64,000 nt of DNA, from NCBI GenBank assembly GCA_039808325.1, contig JBDHSU010000001.1, positions 1-64,000 on the forward strand, read 5' to 3'. Made by a program: the position numbers and the translations under genes. Below the pieces are notes generated by a model that was not told where the DNA came from, ran no database searches, and saw only the letters and a list, made by a program, of their open reading frames with translations. Source of the stretch: JAFKKS01 sp039808325 (lineage in GTDB: Bacteria > Pseudomonadota > Alphaproteobacteria > Rhizobiales > Xanthobacteraceae). Shown here in pieces: positions 34,133-43,582 of this stretch; positions within the stretch are counted from its first letter, which is position 1, and each line of letters begins with the position of its first letter.

Positions 34133-37100
34133 CTACTCGGCCGCGATCGCCCTCGGGGGCTCCGGCAATTCCCCGATCTCTTCCGGCTGCGGCTCGAGCG
34201 AACGCTTGAGCCGGCGGTCGATCTTGTCGAGGTAGAGATAGACGATCGGGGTGATGAACAGCGTCAGGAATTGCGACAGGCACAGGCCGCCGACGACGGC
34301 GACGCCGAGCGGCTGACGCAATTCCGCCCCCTCGCCCGTGCCGAGCGCGATCGGCAGCGCGCCGAAGATCGCGGCGAACGTCGTCATCATGATCGGGCGG
34401 AATCGCAACAAGCAGGCCTCGCGGATCGCGGCCTCGGCGCTGACGCCGACACGCCGGCGCTCGATCGCGAAGTCGACGATCATGATCGCGTTCTTCTTCA
34501 CGATGCCGACCAGCATCACGATGCCGATCATGGAGATCACCGTGAGCTCCATGTTCATCGCCATCAGCGTCAGCAGCGCGCCGATGCCGGCGGATGGCAG
34601 GCCCGAGATGATCGTGATCGGGTGGATGAAGCTTTCGTAGAGAATGCCGAGCACCACATAGGCGGCGAAGATCGCGGCGAGGATCAGGACGCCCTGCCCT
34701 TTGAGCGAATCCTGGAACACTTGCGCGGTGCCCTGGAAGCCGGTGACGACCGTCGCCGGCAGGCGTGCTTCCTCCTCGACGCGCCGGATCTGATCGACCG
34801 CGTCACCGAGCGAATGACCGGGCGCCAGATTGAATGAGATCGTCACCGCCGGCTGCTGCCCCTGGTGGTTGACCTCGAGCGGTCCGACGCTCGGCTTGAT
34901 CGTCGCGACCGCGTTCATCGGCACAAGCTGGCCCGACTTCGTCTTAAGATAGATCTTGGAGATGTCCGACGGGTCCTTCTGGAACCGCGGATCGTTCTCC
35001 ATGATGATCTGGTAGTCGTTCGACGGCGTGTAGATCGTCCCGACCTGACGGGTACCGAAGGCGCTGAACAGCTCGTTGCGAACCTGGTCGACGGTGATGC
35101 CGTACACCGCCGCCTTCTCGCGGTCGACGTCGACGCTCATCTGCGGATTCTTGATGTAGAGATCGGTCGTCACATCGCGCAGGCCGTCGAGCTTTGCGAT
35201 CCGGTCGCGCAGTTCCGGCGCAATGCTGTAAAGCTCGTCGGTATCGCTCGATTGCAGCGTGTACTGGTATTCGCTTTTCGAGATGCGGCCGCCGAAGCTG
35301 ATGTTCGGCACGTTCTGGAAGAACACCTTCACGCCGGGCACGACCGCCGTCGCCTGCCGCAACCGCTGAATGATCTGGTTCGCCGACTGACTGCGCTCGG
35401 ATTTCGGCTTGAGGCCGACAAACAGACGCCCGGTATTCGCCGACGTACTGCGCCCGCCCGCGCCCACCGTCGAGTTGATGAACGCGACCGCGGGATCCGC
35501 CTGCACGATTTCGGCGACACGTTTCTGCCGCTCGATCATCGCGGGGATCGAGGTGTCGGTCGCGGCCTCCACCGTTCCGGAGAGGAAGCCTGTATCCTCG
35601 ATCGGGAAGAAGCCCTTGGGGATGGCGACATAGAGCCAGATCGTGCCGGCCACCGTCGCGAGCGTGATGACGAGCATGAGGGCGCGCGCCGCCAGCGCCT
35701 TGTCGAGCGCCCATTCATAACCGCGAAGGGAAGCCTGGAACCCCGCCTCGAAGGCGCGCAGCAGCGCGTTCGGCCGCTTGTGCTCGTTGTGTCCGCGCAG
35801 CATGCGCGCGCACAGCATGGGCGTCAGCGTCAGCGAAACGAAACCCGACACCACGATCGCGACCGAGATCGTCACCGCGAATTCACGGAAGACGCGCCCG
35901 ACGACGCCGCCCATCAGCAGCACCGGGATGAACACGGCGATCAGCGAGAAGGTGATCGAAATGATGGTGAAGCCGATTTCTCGCGAGCCCTTGAGCGCCG
36001 CCTGGAACGGTTTCATGCCGCCCTCGACGTGACGCACGATGTTCTCGAGCATGACGATGGCGTCATCGACCACGAAACCCACCGACAGGGTGAGCGCCAG
36101 CAGCGTCATGTTGTTGATCGAGAAACCGAAGGCGTACATCGCGGCGCAGGTGCCGATCAGCGAGATCGGCACCGCGAGGCCCGGAATGACGGTAGCCGAC
36201 ACCGAGCGCAGGAACAGGAAGATCACCAGGATCACCAGCGCGATCGCAACCAGTAGGGTTTCCTGAACGTTGGCGACCGCCTGACGGATCGAGACCGATC
36301 GATCCATCATGAATTCCATGTTCACCGACGGCGGCACCTGCGCGCGGAAAGACGGCATCTTGGCGCGCACCGCGTCGACCACATCGACGGTATTGGCGTC
36401 GGGCTGGCGCTGGATCGCCAACACCACGGAACGGGTTCCGTTGAACCAGCTTGCGACCTGATCGTTCTCAACGCTGTCGACGACGCGCGCGATCTCGTCG
36501 AGCTTTACCGGCGCGCCGTTGCGCCACGCCACCGTGACCTTACGGTATTCTTTCGCTCTTTCGAGCTGCCCCGTCGCATTCAAGGTCACGTTCTGCCGGT
36601 CGCCGGCGAGAACTCCGACAGGCACGCTGGAATTGGCCCCGGCGAGCGCGGCGCGTACGTCATCGAGCGCGATGCCCCGCGCCGCGGCGCGTTCCGGATC
36701 GACCTGAACGCGCACCGCGAATTTCTGCGAGCCGTAGACCAGCACCTGCGCGACACCGGGAATCTGCGATATCTGCTGGCCGAGCAGCGTCTCGCCGTAT
36801 TCGTCGACGGTCGAAAGCGGCAACGTCGGCGAGTTCAAGCTGACGTAGAGAACCGGATAGTCGGCCGGGTTGACCTTGCGGAAGAACGGCGGGTCCTTCA
36901 CCTCTTGCGGCAAACGCCGCTGCGCGATCGAAAGCGCCGTCTGCACATCGAGCGAGGCGCTATCGATGTTGCGATTGAGGTCGAACTGAACGGTGATCGC
37001 CGTGCGCCCGAGCGAGGACGTCGAGCTCATCGAGCTGATGCCCGGGATGGTCGAAAACTGCCGCTCGATCGGAGAAGCCACGGACGCCGCCATGGTCTCC

Positions 37101-37267
37101 GGGCTCGCGCCCGGCAGCGTCGCGATCACGCTGATGGTCGGAAAATCCACTTTCGGGAGCGCGGAAACCGGCAGAAGGCGATAAGCAAACACGCCGAACA
37201 CGATGAACGACGCCGTGATCAGCGTCGTCATCACCGGCCGTCGGATGCAGGCCTCCGAGAGCTGCAT
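34133..37267 (-). CDS. RND efflux pump inner-membrane permease
   Basis: A 1044-residue permease of the HAE1/AcrB-MexF type: first helix after MQLSEACIRRPVMTTLI, FPTISVIATLPGASPETMA and a second half with TGFQGTAQVFQDSLKGQG. Helix 4 carries SVGFVVDDAIVMLENIVRH with the proton-relay acidic pair. It likely works with the adaptor encoded 3 nt upstream and a TolC-type channel; the gene at 49375-50781 is a candidate. The substrate cannot be read from sequence. No adjacent regulator. Confidence 0.92.
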   Translation of the reverse strand: MQLSEACIRRPVMTTLITASFIVFGVFAYRLLPVSALPKVDFPTISVIATLPGASPETMAASVASPIERQFSTIPGISSMSSTSSLGRTAITVQFDLNRNIDSASLDVQTALSIAQRRLPQEVKDPPFFRKVNPADYPVLYVSLNSPTLPLSTVDEYGETLLGQQISQIPGVAQVLVYGSQKFAVRVQVDPERAAARGIALDDVRAALAGANSSVPVGVLAGDRQNVTLNATGQLERAKEYRKVTVAWRNGAPVKLDEIARVVDSVENDQVASWFNGTRSVVLAIQRQPDANTVDVVDAVRAKMPSFRAQVPPSVNMEFMMDRSVSIRQAVANVQETLLVAIALVILVIFLFLRSVSATVIPGLAVPISLIGTCAAMYAFGFSINNMTLLALTLSVGFVVDDAIVMLENIVRHVEGGMKPFQAALKGSREIGFTIISITFSLIAVFIPVLLMGGVVGRVFREFAVTISVAIVVSGFVSLTLTPMLCARMLRGHNEHKRPNALLRAFEAGFQASLRGYEWALDKALAARALMLVITLATVAGTIWLYVAIPKGFFPIEDTGFLSGTVEAATDTSIPAMIERQKRVAEIVQADPAVAFINSTVGAGGRSTSANTGRLFVGLKPKSERSQSANQIIQRLRQATAVVPGVKVFFQNVPNISFGGRISKSEYQYTLQSSDTDELYSIAPELRDRIAKLDGLRDVTTDLYIKNPQMSVDVDREKAAVYGITVDQVRNELFSAFGTRQVGTIYTPSNDYQIIMENDPRFQKDPSDISKIYLKTKSGQLVPMNAVATIKPSVGPLEVNHQGQQPAVTISFNLAPGHSLGDAVDQIRRVEEEARLPATVVTGFQGTAQVFQDSLKGQGVLILAAIFAAYVVLGILYESFIHPITIISGLPSAGIGALLTLMAMNMELTVISMIGIVMLVGIVKKNAIMIVDFAIERRRVGVSAEAAIREACLLRFRPIMMTTFAAIFGALPIALGTGEGAELRQPLGVAVVGGLCLSQFLTLFITPIVYLYLDKIDRRLKRSLEPQPEEIGELPEPPRAIAAE

Positions 37268-37270
37268 GGG

Positions 37271-38416
37271 TCAGGAACCCGCCTTCGGCTGACGCACGGA
37301 GACCCGCGTTCCCTCCGCCAACAGGAGTTGGCCGTCCGTCACCACCACCTCCCCTCCGGCAAGGCCTTCGGTGATGACCGATTCAGCGTCGACGGTTCGG
37401 CCGACTTTCACCGGCTGCACCGTCGCGACTTCGTTCCTGATGACGAAGACGTAGGTTCCCTTCTGTCCGACCTGAACCGCGACGGCGGGAACGGAAACGG
37501 CATCCTCGACCCGCAAGGTCAGTTGCGTGTTGACCAGCGTACCCGGCCAAAGCGCTTCGTCATTGTTGGCCATGCTCGCCCGCACGGGCACCATGCCCGA
37601 GGTGATATCGACGCTGTTGTCGATCATGCTGACGGAGCCGGCGGCCTTCTCCGTGGAGCCCGGGATGATCGCTTCGACATGGGTCGATCCGGCGCGCATC
37701 GCATCGCGCAAATCCGGGAGCGAATTCTGCGGGACCGAGAAAACGACGTAGACCGGCTTCGTCTGATTGATGGTCGCGAGCGGCGCGGTGTCGGCCGGGC
37801 GCACGAAGTTGCCGGTCTTCACGTTCGCGGCGCTGATGCGCCCGCTGATCGGCGCGAAGATCTTCGTATAACTCTGTTGGACCTTGAGGTTCGCAAGCGC
37901 GGCTTCATCGGCCTTGATGCTGGCGCGGAAGGTGTCGGCCTGCGTCTTGGCATTGTCGAGATTGACGATCGGCGTCGCGTTCTTCGCGACAAGCTCGGTG
38001 TAGCGGCGAACGTCCCGCTCCGCGCCTTCGAGCTGCGCCCGGTCGCGCGCGACCACGCCCTCGGCCTGCGCAACCTGCGCATCGAGAACGCGACCGTCGA
38101 GGGTGAAGAGAAGGTCTCCCGCCTTCACCTCGGCGCCATCCTCGAAGTGGACGCCTTCGATCGCCGTCTCGAGCCGGGCCTTGACGGCGACGCTGGCGAT
38201 CGGCGTCACGGTGCCGAGGGAATCGATGCGGACCGGCGTCTGCTTCTTGACCGCGGTCGCGACCTCGACCGGCACCGCGCGTTGAGGCGCGGCCGCTTTT
38301 CCGGCCGGCGCCTGCGCGTTGGCGCCGTGCGGCGCCCATGTCGAGCGCGTGGCCACGCCGACCACCCCGAGGGCGAGCACCGCGAGCCCGGTTATGACCC
38401 AACTACGCTTTTTCAT
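37271..38416 (-). CDS. RND efflux periplasmic adaptor (membrane fusion protein)
   Basis: A 381-residue adaptor. An N-terminal membrane anchor (residues 6-24) precedes the lipoyl-like half-motifs (VKARLETAIEGVHFEDGAEV and SYTKIFAPISGRIS) around an alpha-helical hairpin. Then come beta-barrel and membrane-proximal domains. It bridges the permease to an outer-membrane channel. It is the first gene of a two-gene unit with a 262-bp divergent gap to xthA. Confidence 0.9.
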   Translation of the reverse strand: MKKRSWVITGLAVLALGVVGVATRSTWAPHGANAQAPAGKAAAPQRAVPVEVATAVKKQTPVRIDSLGTVTPIASVAVKARLETAIEGVHFEDGAEVKAGDLLFTLDGRVLDAQVAQAEGVVARDRAQLEGAERDVRRYTELVAKNATPIVNLDNAKTQADTFRASIKADEAALANLKVQQSYTKIFAPISGRISAANVKTGNFVRPADTAPLATINQTKPVYVVFSVPQNSLPDLRDAMRAGSTHVEAIIPGSTEKAAGSVSMIDNSVDITSGMVPVRASMANNDEALWPGTLVNTQLTLRVEDAVSVPAVAVQVGQKGTYVFVIRNEVATVQPVKVGRTVDAESVITEGLAGGEVVVTDGQLLLAEGTRVSVRQPKAGS

Positions 38417-38678
38417 AGCGAAAGCGGTACCTTGTTCCCTCGCCCGAGCGCGGCCGCGCTTCTCAGCCCACGCTTCCGGTGGCCTGGTCGTGCCTGACGC
38501 TCAGCGTCCCCCAATTCCCAACGTACTGATAGCATAGGCAAGAAAGCTCTAACATAGACGGACGGGTCGCACCTGATAAACGCGGGCCGCGCGGTAACCC
38601 TGCGCCTCTCTCGGAAAAAGCACGGACCGTGCCAACGCCCTTGCCCCGGCCGCCCGGGCATTGGAAAAGAATGACCTC

Positions 38679-39470
38679 ATGCGCATCGCCACCTGGAACA
38701 TCAACTCGGTCAAGCAGCGGCTTGAGAATCTCCTCGCCTGGTTGAAGGAGACCGATCCCGACATCGCCTGTCTGCAGGAGACGAAGTCGATCGACGCCGC
38801 GTTTCCGCGCGAAGCCATTGAATCCGCTGGCTATAATGTTGCGATCCACGGCCAGAAGGCATTCAACGGCGTCGCCATTCTGTCGAAACTGCCGTTCGAT
38901 GAAGTGACGCCGCGCCTGCCCGGGGATCCCGAGGACGACCATGCGCGCTTCCTCGAAGCGGTCGTCTCGACCAAATCCGGCGCGCTGCGGGTGGCATCGA
39001 TCTACCTGCCGAACGGCAACCCGCCGTCGACAGAAAAGTACCCGTACAAGCTGCGGTGGATGGAGCGATTGATGAAATATGTGCCAGAACGATTGGCGCT
39101 GGAGGAGCCGCTCGTCCTCGCCGGTGACTACAATGTGATCCCGGCGGACGCCGATGTCCACGATCCGGCGGCGTGGGCGGGCGACGCCCTATGCCTGCCG
39201 CAGACGCGGGAGCGATTCCGTGCCCTGCTCAATCTCGGCCTCGCCGACGCCATCCGCGCCACGACCGATGCGCCCGGCCTCTACACCTTCTGGGACTATC
39301 AAGCCGGCGCCTGGCAGCGGAACAACGGAATCCGCATCGACCATCTGCTGCTGTCGCCGCAGGCCGCCGACCGCCTGACGGGCGCCGGGATCGACAGGTT
39401 CATGCGGGCGCGCGAAAAGCCGTCCGACCACGTTCCCGTGTGGATCGATCTCGCATTGGAACCGCGATAA
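38679..39470 (+). CDS. xthA: Exodeoxyribonuclease III / AP endonuclease
   Basis: A 263-residue Mg-dependent enzyme that incises abasic sites. MRIATWNINSVKQRLENLL, ACLQETKS (metal Glu), VLAGDYNVIPADAD, RIDHLLLS and SDHVPVW are the family motifs in order. The start at 38679 aligns with the family; a TTG six codons earlier is less likely. Confidence 0.95.
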   Translation: MRIATWNINSVKQRLENLLAWLKETDPDIACLQETKSIDAAFPREAIESAGYNVAIHGQKAFNGVAILSKLPFDEVTPRLPGDPEDDHARFLEAVVSTKSGALRVASIYLPNGNPPSTEKYPYKLRWMERLMKYVPERLALEEPLVLAGDYNVIPADADVHDPAAWAGDALCLPQTRERFRALLNLGLADAIRATTDAPGLYTFWDYQAGAWQRNNGIRIDHLLLSPQAADRLTGAGIDRFMRAREKPSDHVPVWIDLALEPR

Positions 39471-40124
39471 GTGGCGCCGGCCCCGCCGCGCTTCACCATT
39501 CCGATGCCGCTGTCAGCGGACAATCCCGTTCTGCCGCTCGGCTATTCTCCCGTTGCGCCGGGGCGGCTCGCGCAAGTGGTCACGTTTCTCGAGATGACGG
39601 AGCCGCCGGCCGCGCCGGGGGAGCCCCGTGGGCGGACGCTCGGCCTGCGACGGTTCGACGGCGGTGCAACCGAAGACTACCGCCGCCTGTTCCGCGCGGT
39701 CGGCGAGGATTGGCTCTGGTCGTCGCGTCTCGAAATGACCGACGATGCGCTGCGCGCCATTCTCGGCGACCCGCGCGTCGAAGCCTATGCAGTGCGCGAG
39801 GGCGACCGCGACATCGGCCTTCTCGAGCTTGATTTCCGCGAGAACGCCGCATGCGAACTCAGCTTCTTTGGACTTGCGGCGGGATTTGTCGGCCGAGGAT
39901 TCGGACGGAGGCTGATGGACGAAGCGATCCGTCGTGCCTGGGCGAAGCCGATCCGCCGGTTCTGGGTCCACACCTGCACGCTCGATCATCCGGCGGCGCT
40001 GGCGTTCTATTGCCGCGCGGGCTTTCGGCCTTACGGGCAAGCGGTGGAGGTTTCGAACGACCCGCGCGTCAGCGGGCACATTCGCCCGGACGCCGCGCCG
40101 CACATTCCGATGACGCGGCCCTGA
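39471..40124 (+). CDS. GNAT family N-acetyltransferase
   Basis: A 217-residue protein. Translation starts at a GTG directly after the xthA stop, implying coupling. The acetyl-CoA loop GFVGRGFGRRLMDEAIRRAW and the CTLDHPAALAFYCRAGFRPY segment are intact. A 60-residue N-terminal extension precedes the domain. Substrate unknown. Confidence 0.85.
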   Translation: MAPAPPRFTIPMPLSADNPVLPLGYSPVAPGRLAQVVTFLEMTEPPAAPGEPRGRTLGLRRFDGGATEDYRRLFRAVGEDWLWSSRLEMTDDALRAILGDPRVEAYAVREGDRDIGLLELDFRENAACELSFFGLAAGFVGRGFGRRLMDEAIRRAWAKPIRRFWVHTCTLDHPAALAFYCRAGFRPYGQAVEVSNDPRVSGHIRPDAAPHIPMTRP

Positions 40125-40140
40125 ACAGGCGGTAGGCGCG

Positions 40141-41001
40141 CTATTCGCGGCGCGACTTCATCCAGCGCTCAAGATAAACCAACGCCAGCGAGCGTTCGTC
40201 CTCGGTCGCGAGCCTGAAGGCGGCGTCGTACATCTCGCCGATCCATTTCTCGCCCGACGCGCCCGCGGCATCCTTCGCCAAAGTGAGCCACATCAAACCG
40301 CGCGCCGCCTGCCGCGGCACATACTCGCCCTTGAACAGCATGTGCCCGAGCAGAGCCTGCGCTTGATATTGCCCCTTATGCGCGGCGAGGCCGAGCCAAC
40401 GGGCGGCCTGCCGCGGATCCTTCGGCGAGCCGGTTCCATCGAGATAAAGGCGCGCAAGATTGTACTGCGCGTCCGGATCGCCGAAGTAGGACGCGGCGTA
40501 GGCGAACATCTCACGCGCGCGCGGCGGATTGGCCTTCACCGTGCTGTTCGGAATGCCGTCGAGATAGTATTGGCCAAGCGCGACGAAGGCGCTGGCGACG
40601 AAGCGTGACTGCGGCGTCTCGGGGCTGTCGTCGGCGTGCTGGTTGGCAATGCGGCTGAAGTACTGGAAGGCGCGCAAGTCGTCCTGCTTCACCCCCTCGC
40701 CTTCCGCATACATGCGGCCAAGCTTCCACTGGGCGGCGGTATGGCCCTGCTCGGCGGCATATTCGAGCGAGGTGACGGCACGCGCCGTATGCCCGTCGCG
40801 TAGCGCACGCGCGCCGTCGCGGAAGGCCTGCAGCGGCGTCGGGGCTGGCGTGTGCGGCGGCACGCGCGTTCCGTCGAACGCGAGCGCCGGAGGAGCGGCG
40901 GGGGTGCGGCCGGGGGAATCCGCGCCGTCGAACGCAAGGGCAAGCCCAGGCGAGCTCAGCCCGATCAGAATTGCTATGCCGATACGCTCAAATATCCGCA
41001 T
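40141..41001 (-). CDS. exoR: Sel1-repeat periplasmic protein, ExoR-like
   Basis: A 286-residue exported protein (signal peptide MRIFERIGIAILIGLSSPGLALA) with several Sel1/TPR-like repeats (SLEYAAEQGHTAAQWKLGRM, QYNLARLYLDGTG). QYYLDGIPNSTVK and the AYAASYFGDPDAQ segment resemble rhizobial ExoR, the periplasmic inhibitor of the ExoS-ChvI two-component system. Those partners are not in the window, so the symbol is provisional. The start overlaps the ilvD 3' end by 14 nt; a GTG start at 41022 is also possible. Confidence 0.65.
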   Translation of the reverse strand: MRIFERIGIAILIGLSSPGLALAFDGADSPGRTPAAPPALAFDGTRVPPHTPAPTPLQAFRDGARALRDGHTARAVTSLEYAAEQGHTAAQWKLGRMYAEGEGVKQDDLRAFQYFSRIANQHADDSPETPQSRFVASAFVALGQYYLDGIPNSTVKANPPRAREMFAYAASYFGDPDAQYNLARLYLDGTGSPKDPRQAARWLGLAAHKGQYQAQALLGHMLFKGEYVPRQAARGLMWLTLAKDAAGASGEKWIGEMYDAAFRLATEDERSLALVYLERWMKSRRE

Positions 41002-42712
41002 AGGATTGTTTCTCAGCCGCACCGCCAGGGTGCGTTACTGCGCCGTTCACGGCGGGACCGACCTGTTGCGCGTACTTCCAGATGTAGCCGGACGTGTAGT
41101 CCGTCTCGCGCGGTTTCCAGTCTTTCTTGCGCTTCGCGAGTTCGTCGTCGCTGAGATTGACGTCGAGCGTCCCCGCGACGGCGTCGATGGTGATGATGTC
41201 GCCGTCGCGCAAAAGCGCGATCGGGCCGCCGACCGCGGCTTCGGGACCGACATGGCCGATGCAGAAGCCGCGCGTCGCGCCGGAGAAGCGGCCATCGGTG
41301 ATGAGCGCAACCTTGCCGCCCATGCCCTGTCCGTAGAGCGCCGCCGTGGTCGAAAGCATCTCGCGCATGCCGGGGCCGCCCTTCGGACCCTCATAGCGGA
41401 TGACCAGGACGTCGCCCTCCTTATAGGTCTTCTTTCGCACAGCCTCGAAACAGGCTTCCTCGCCGTCGAAGCAGCGCGCCGGCCCGGTGAACTTGAGTTC
41501 GCTCATGCCGGCGACCTTCACGATCGCACCCTCGGGAGCGAGATTACCCTTCAAGCCGACGACGCCGCCGGTCGCCGTGATCGGCTTGTCGGCCGGATAC
41601 ACCACGTCCTGTTCGGAGTTCCACTTCACGCTCTTGAGGTTTTCCGCGATCGTGCGCCCGGTCACGGTCATGCAGTCGCCGTGCAGATAGCCGTGGTCGA
41701 GCAGCGTCTTCATCAGCAGCGGAATGCCGCCGACCTCGAACATGTCCTTGGCGACGTAACGCCCGCCCGGCTTCAGGTCGGCGATGTAGGGCGTGCGCTT
41801 GAACACCTCCGCCACGTCGAACAACGTGAACTCGATCCCGCACTCATGCGCGATGGCTGGAAGGTGCAGCGCCGCGTTGGTCGAGCCTCCGGAGGCTGCA
41901 ACCGTCGCGGCCGCGTTCTCCAGCGCCTTGCGGGTAACGATGTCGCGCGGGCGCAGATTCAGCCGCACGAGATCCATGATCTGCTCGCCCGCCGCCATGC
42001 AGAACCGATCGCGGATTTCGTACGGCGCCGGCGCGCCGGCCGAGTAAGGCAGCGCGAGGCCGATCGCTTCCGAAACCGTCGCCATGGTGTTGGCCGTGAA
42101 CTGGGCGCCGCAGGCGCCGGCCGACGGACAGGCGACCTTCTCGATCTCGTCGAGGTCCTCGTCGGACATCGCGCCGACCGAGTGCTTGCCGACCGCCTCG
42201 AACATGTCCTGCACGGTGACGACCTGACCGCGGAAATTGCCGGGAAGGATCGAGCCGCCGTAGATGAAGATCGACGGCACGTTGAGGCGCACCATCGCCA
42301 TCATCATTCCCGGAAGGGACTTGTCGCAGCCGGCGAGGCCGACCAGAGCATCGTAGCCATGGCCGCGCATGGTGAGTTCAACCGTGTCGGCGATCGCCTC
42401 GCGCGACGGCAGCGACGCGCGCATGCCGGCATGCCCCATGGCGATGCCGTCGGTCACGGTGATGGTGCAAAATTCGCGTGGTGTTCCCTGCGCGGCGGCA
42501 ACGCCTTTCTTCACGGCCTGCGCCTGGCGCATCAGGGAGATGTTGCAGGGGGCGGCTTCGTTCCAGCAGGACGCCACGCCGACGAAGGGCTGATGGATCT
42601 GTTCGGTGGTGAGACCCATCGCATAGTAGTACGAACGATGCGGCGCGCGGGCGGGACCTTCCGTAACGTGGCGACTCGGCAAACGGGATTTTATGTTTGT
42701 TTTGACGTCCAT
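40988..42712 (-). CDS. ilvD: Dihydroxy-acid dehydratase
   Basis: A 574-residue iron-sulfur enzyme of branched-chain amino-acid synthesis. Cluster cysteines lie in SCWNEAAPCN, GLAGCDKSLPGM and SAGACGAQFTANTM. DGRFSGATRGFCIGHVGPEA near the end is diagnostic. The ExoR-like gene overlaps its 3' end. A 276-bp leader precedes the start; only a CCCGG/CCGGG hairpin was seen in it, with no clear leader peptide. Confidence 0.96.
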   Translation of the reverse strand: MDVKTNIKSRLPSRHVTEGPARAPHRSYYYAMGLTTEQIHQPFVGVASCWNEAAPCNISLMRQAQAVKKGVAAAQGTPREFCTITVTDGIAMGHAGMRASLPSREAIADTVELTMRGHGYDALVGLAGCDKSLPGMMMAMVRLNVPSIFIYGGSILPGNFRGQVVTVQDMFEAVGKHSVGAMSDEDLDEIEKVACPSAGACGAQFTANTMATVSEAIGLALPYSAGAPAPYEIRDRFCMAAGEQIMDLVRLNLRPRDIVTRKALENAAATVAASGGSTNAALHLPAIAHECGIEFTLFDVAEVFKRTPYIADLKPGGRYVAKDMFEVGGIPLLMKTLLDHGYLHGDCMTVTGRTIAENLKSVKWNSEQDVVYPADKPITATGGVVGLKGNLAPEGAIVKVAGMSELKFTGPARCFDGEEACFEAVRKKTYKEGDVLVIRYEGPKGGPGMREMLSTTAALYGQGMGGKVALITDGRFSGATRGFCIGHVGPEAAVGGPIALLRDGDIITIDAVAGTLDVNLSDDELAKRKKDWKPRETDYTSGYIWKYAQQVGPAVNGAVTHPGGAAEKQSYADI

Positions 42713-42988
42713 CGACCTTTGAGCCCCCTGTATTCCAAGCCCCGGGTTTCGCTCCGGGTGTTACGCCGCGTTCCCTCCACTTTGCCGTCGATCTTGGAGG
42801 GCCCCCGACCTCGGATGATCGTTGCAATGCGACCTTCAGCGGAAGGTCACCATGGTGGCTCACGATCCTTTCGATGTCGTGTTCATGTGTGGCGGAATCG
42901 CGGCGTGAGGCCGTGCCTTGGCTCGCCTTTTACGCATTGTCCTAACATGTTGCTGAAGTGACACATCTGTGACGGTTAATCCACGTTA

Positions 42989-43582
42989 GTGAACTCCATG
43001 CTTTCCTCAAACGGCCGCCTTAACCGGGCTTTCTTTTCCCGCAGCGTGCACGACGTCGCACCCGATCTGATCGGCGCGGTGCTCACGGTGAACGGCGTCG
43101 GCGGCCGGATCGTCGAGGTCGAAGCCTATCACCACACGGAGCCGGCGGCGCATTCGTTTCGCGGGTCGACGCCGCGCAATGCCGTGATGTTCGGCCCGCC
43201 GGGCTATCTCTATGTCTATCGCTCGTACGGCATCCACTGGTGCATGAATTTCGTGTGCGAACCGGAAGGGACGGCCGCCGCCGTGCTGATCCGCGCGCTG
43301 GAGCCGACCGCGGGCATCGACATGATGCGGCAACGTCGCGGCACGGACGATCTGCGCTCGCTCTGTTCCGGCCCGGGCAAAGTGTGCGCGGCGCTTGCCG
43401 TCACCCGCGAGCACAACGGGTTCGCGCTCGACGCGCCGCCGTTCGCGGTGCAAGCCCGCAGGTCCATGCCGCGCCTCGCGGTCGGCGTGCGCATCGGCAT
43501 CACCAAGGCCGCGGACCTGCCATGGCGCTACGGAGACGCCGATTCAAAGTTCGTCAGCAAGCCATTCAAGCCAAAGACTTAA
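42989..43582 (+). CDS. DNA-3-methyladenine glycosylase (MPG/AAG type)
   Basis: A 197-residue base-excision repair glycosylase: RIVEVEAYHHTEPAAHSFRG, then PPGYLYVYRSYGIHWCMN, typical of the mammalian-AAG-like family. Catalytic Glu lies in VEVEAYH. The GTG at 42989 or ATG at 42998 may start it. It ends 4 nt into the convergent phosphoesterase gene. Confidence 0.92.
   Translation: MNSMLSSNGRLNRAFFSRSVHDVAPDLIGAVLTVNGVGGRIVEVEAYHHTEPAAHSFRGSTPRNAVMFGPPGYLYVYRSYGIHWCMNFVCEPEGTAAAVLIRALEPTAGIDMMRQRRGTDDLRSLCSGPGKVCAALAVTREHNGFALDAPPFAVQARRSMPRLAVGVRIGITKAADLPWRYGDADSKFVSKPFKPKT

Noticed and set aside
42713..42988. Possible attenuator leader before ilvD
   Set aside because: Only one simple hairpin (CCCGG/CCGGG) was seen; no run of Ile, Leu or Val codons in a start-bearing leader frame.
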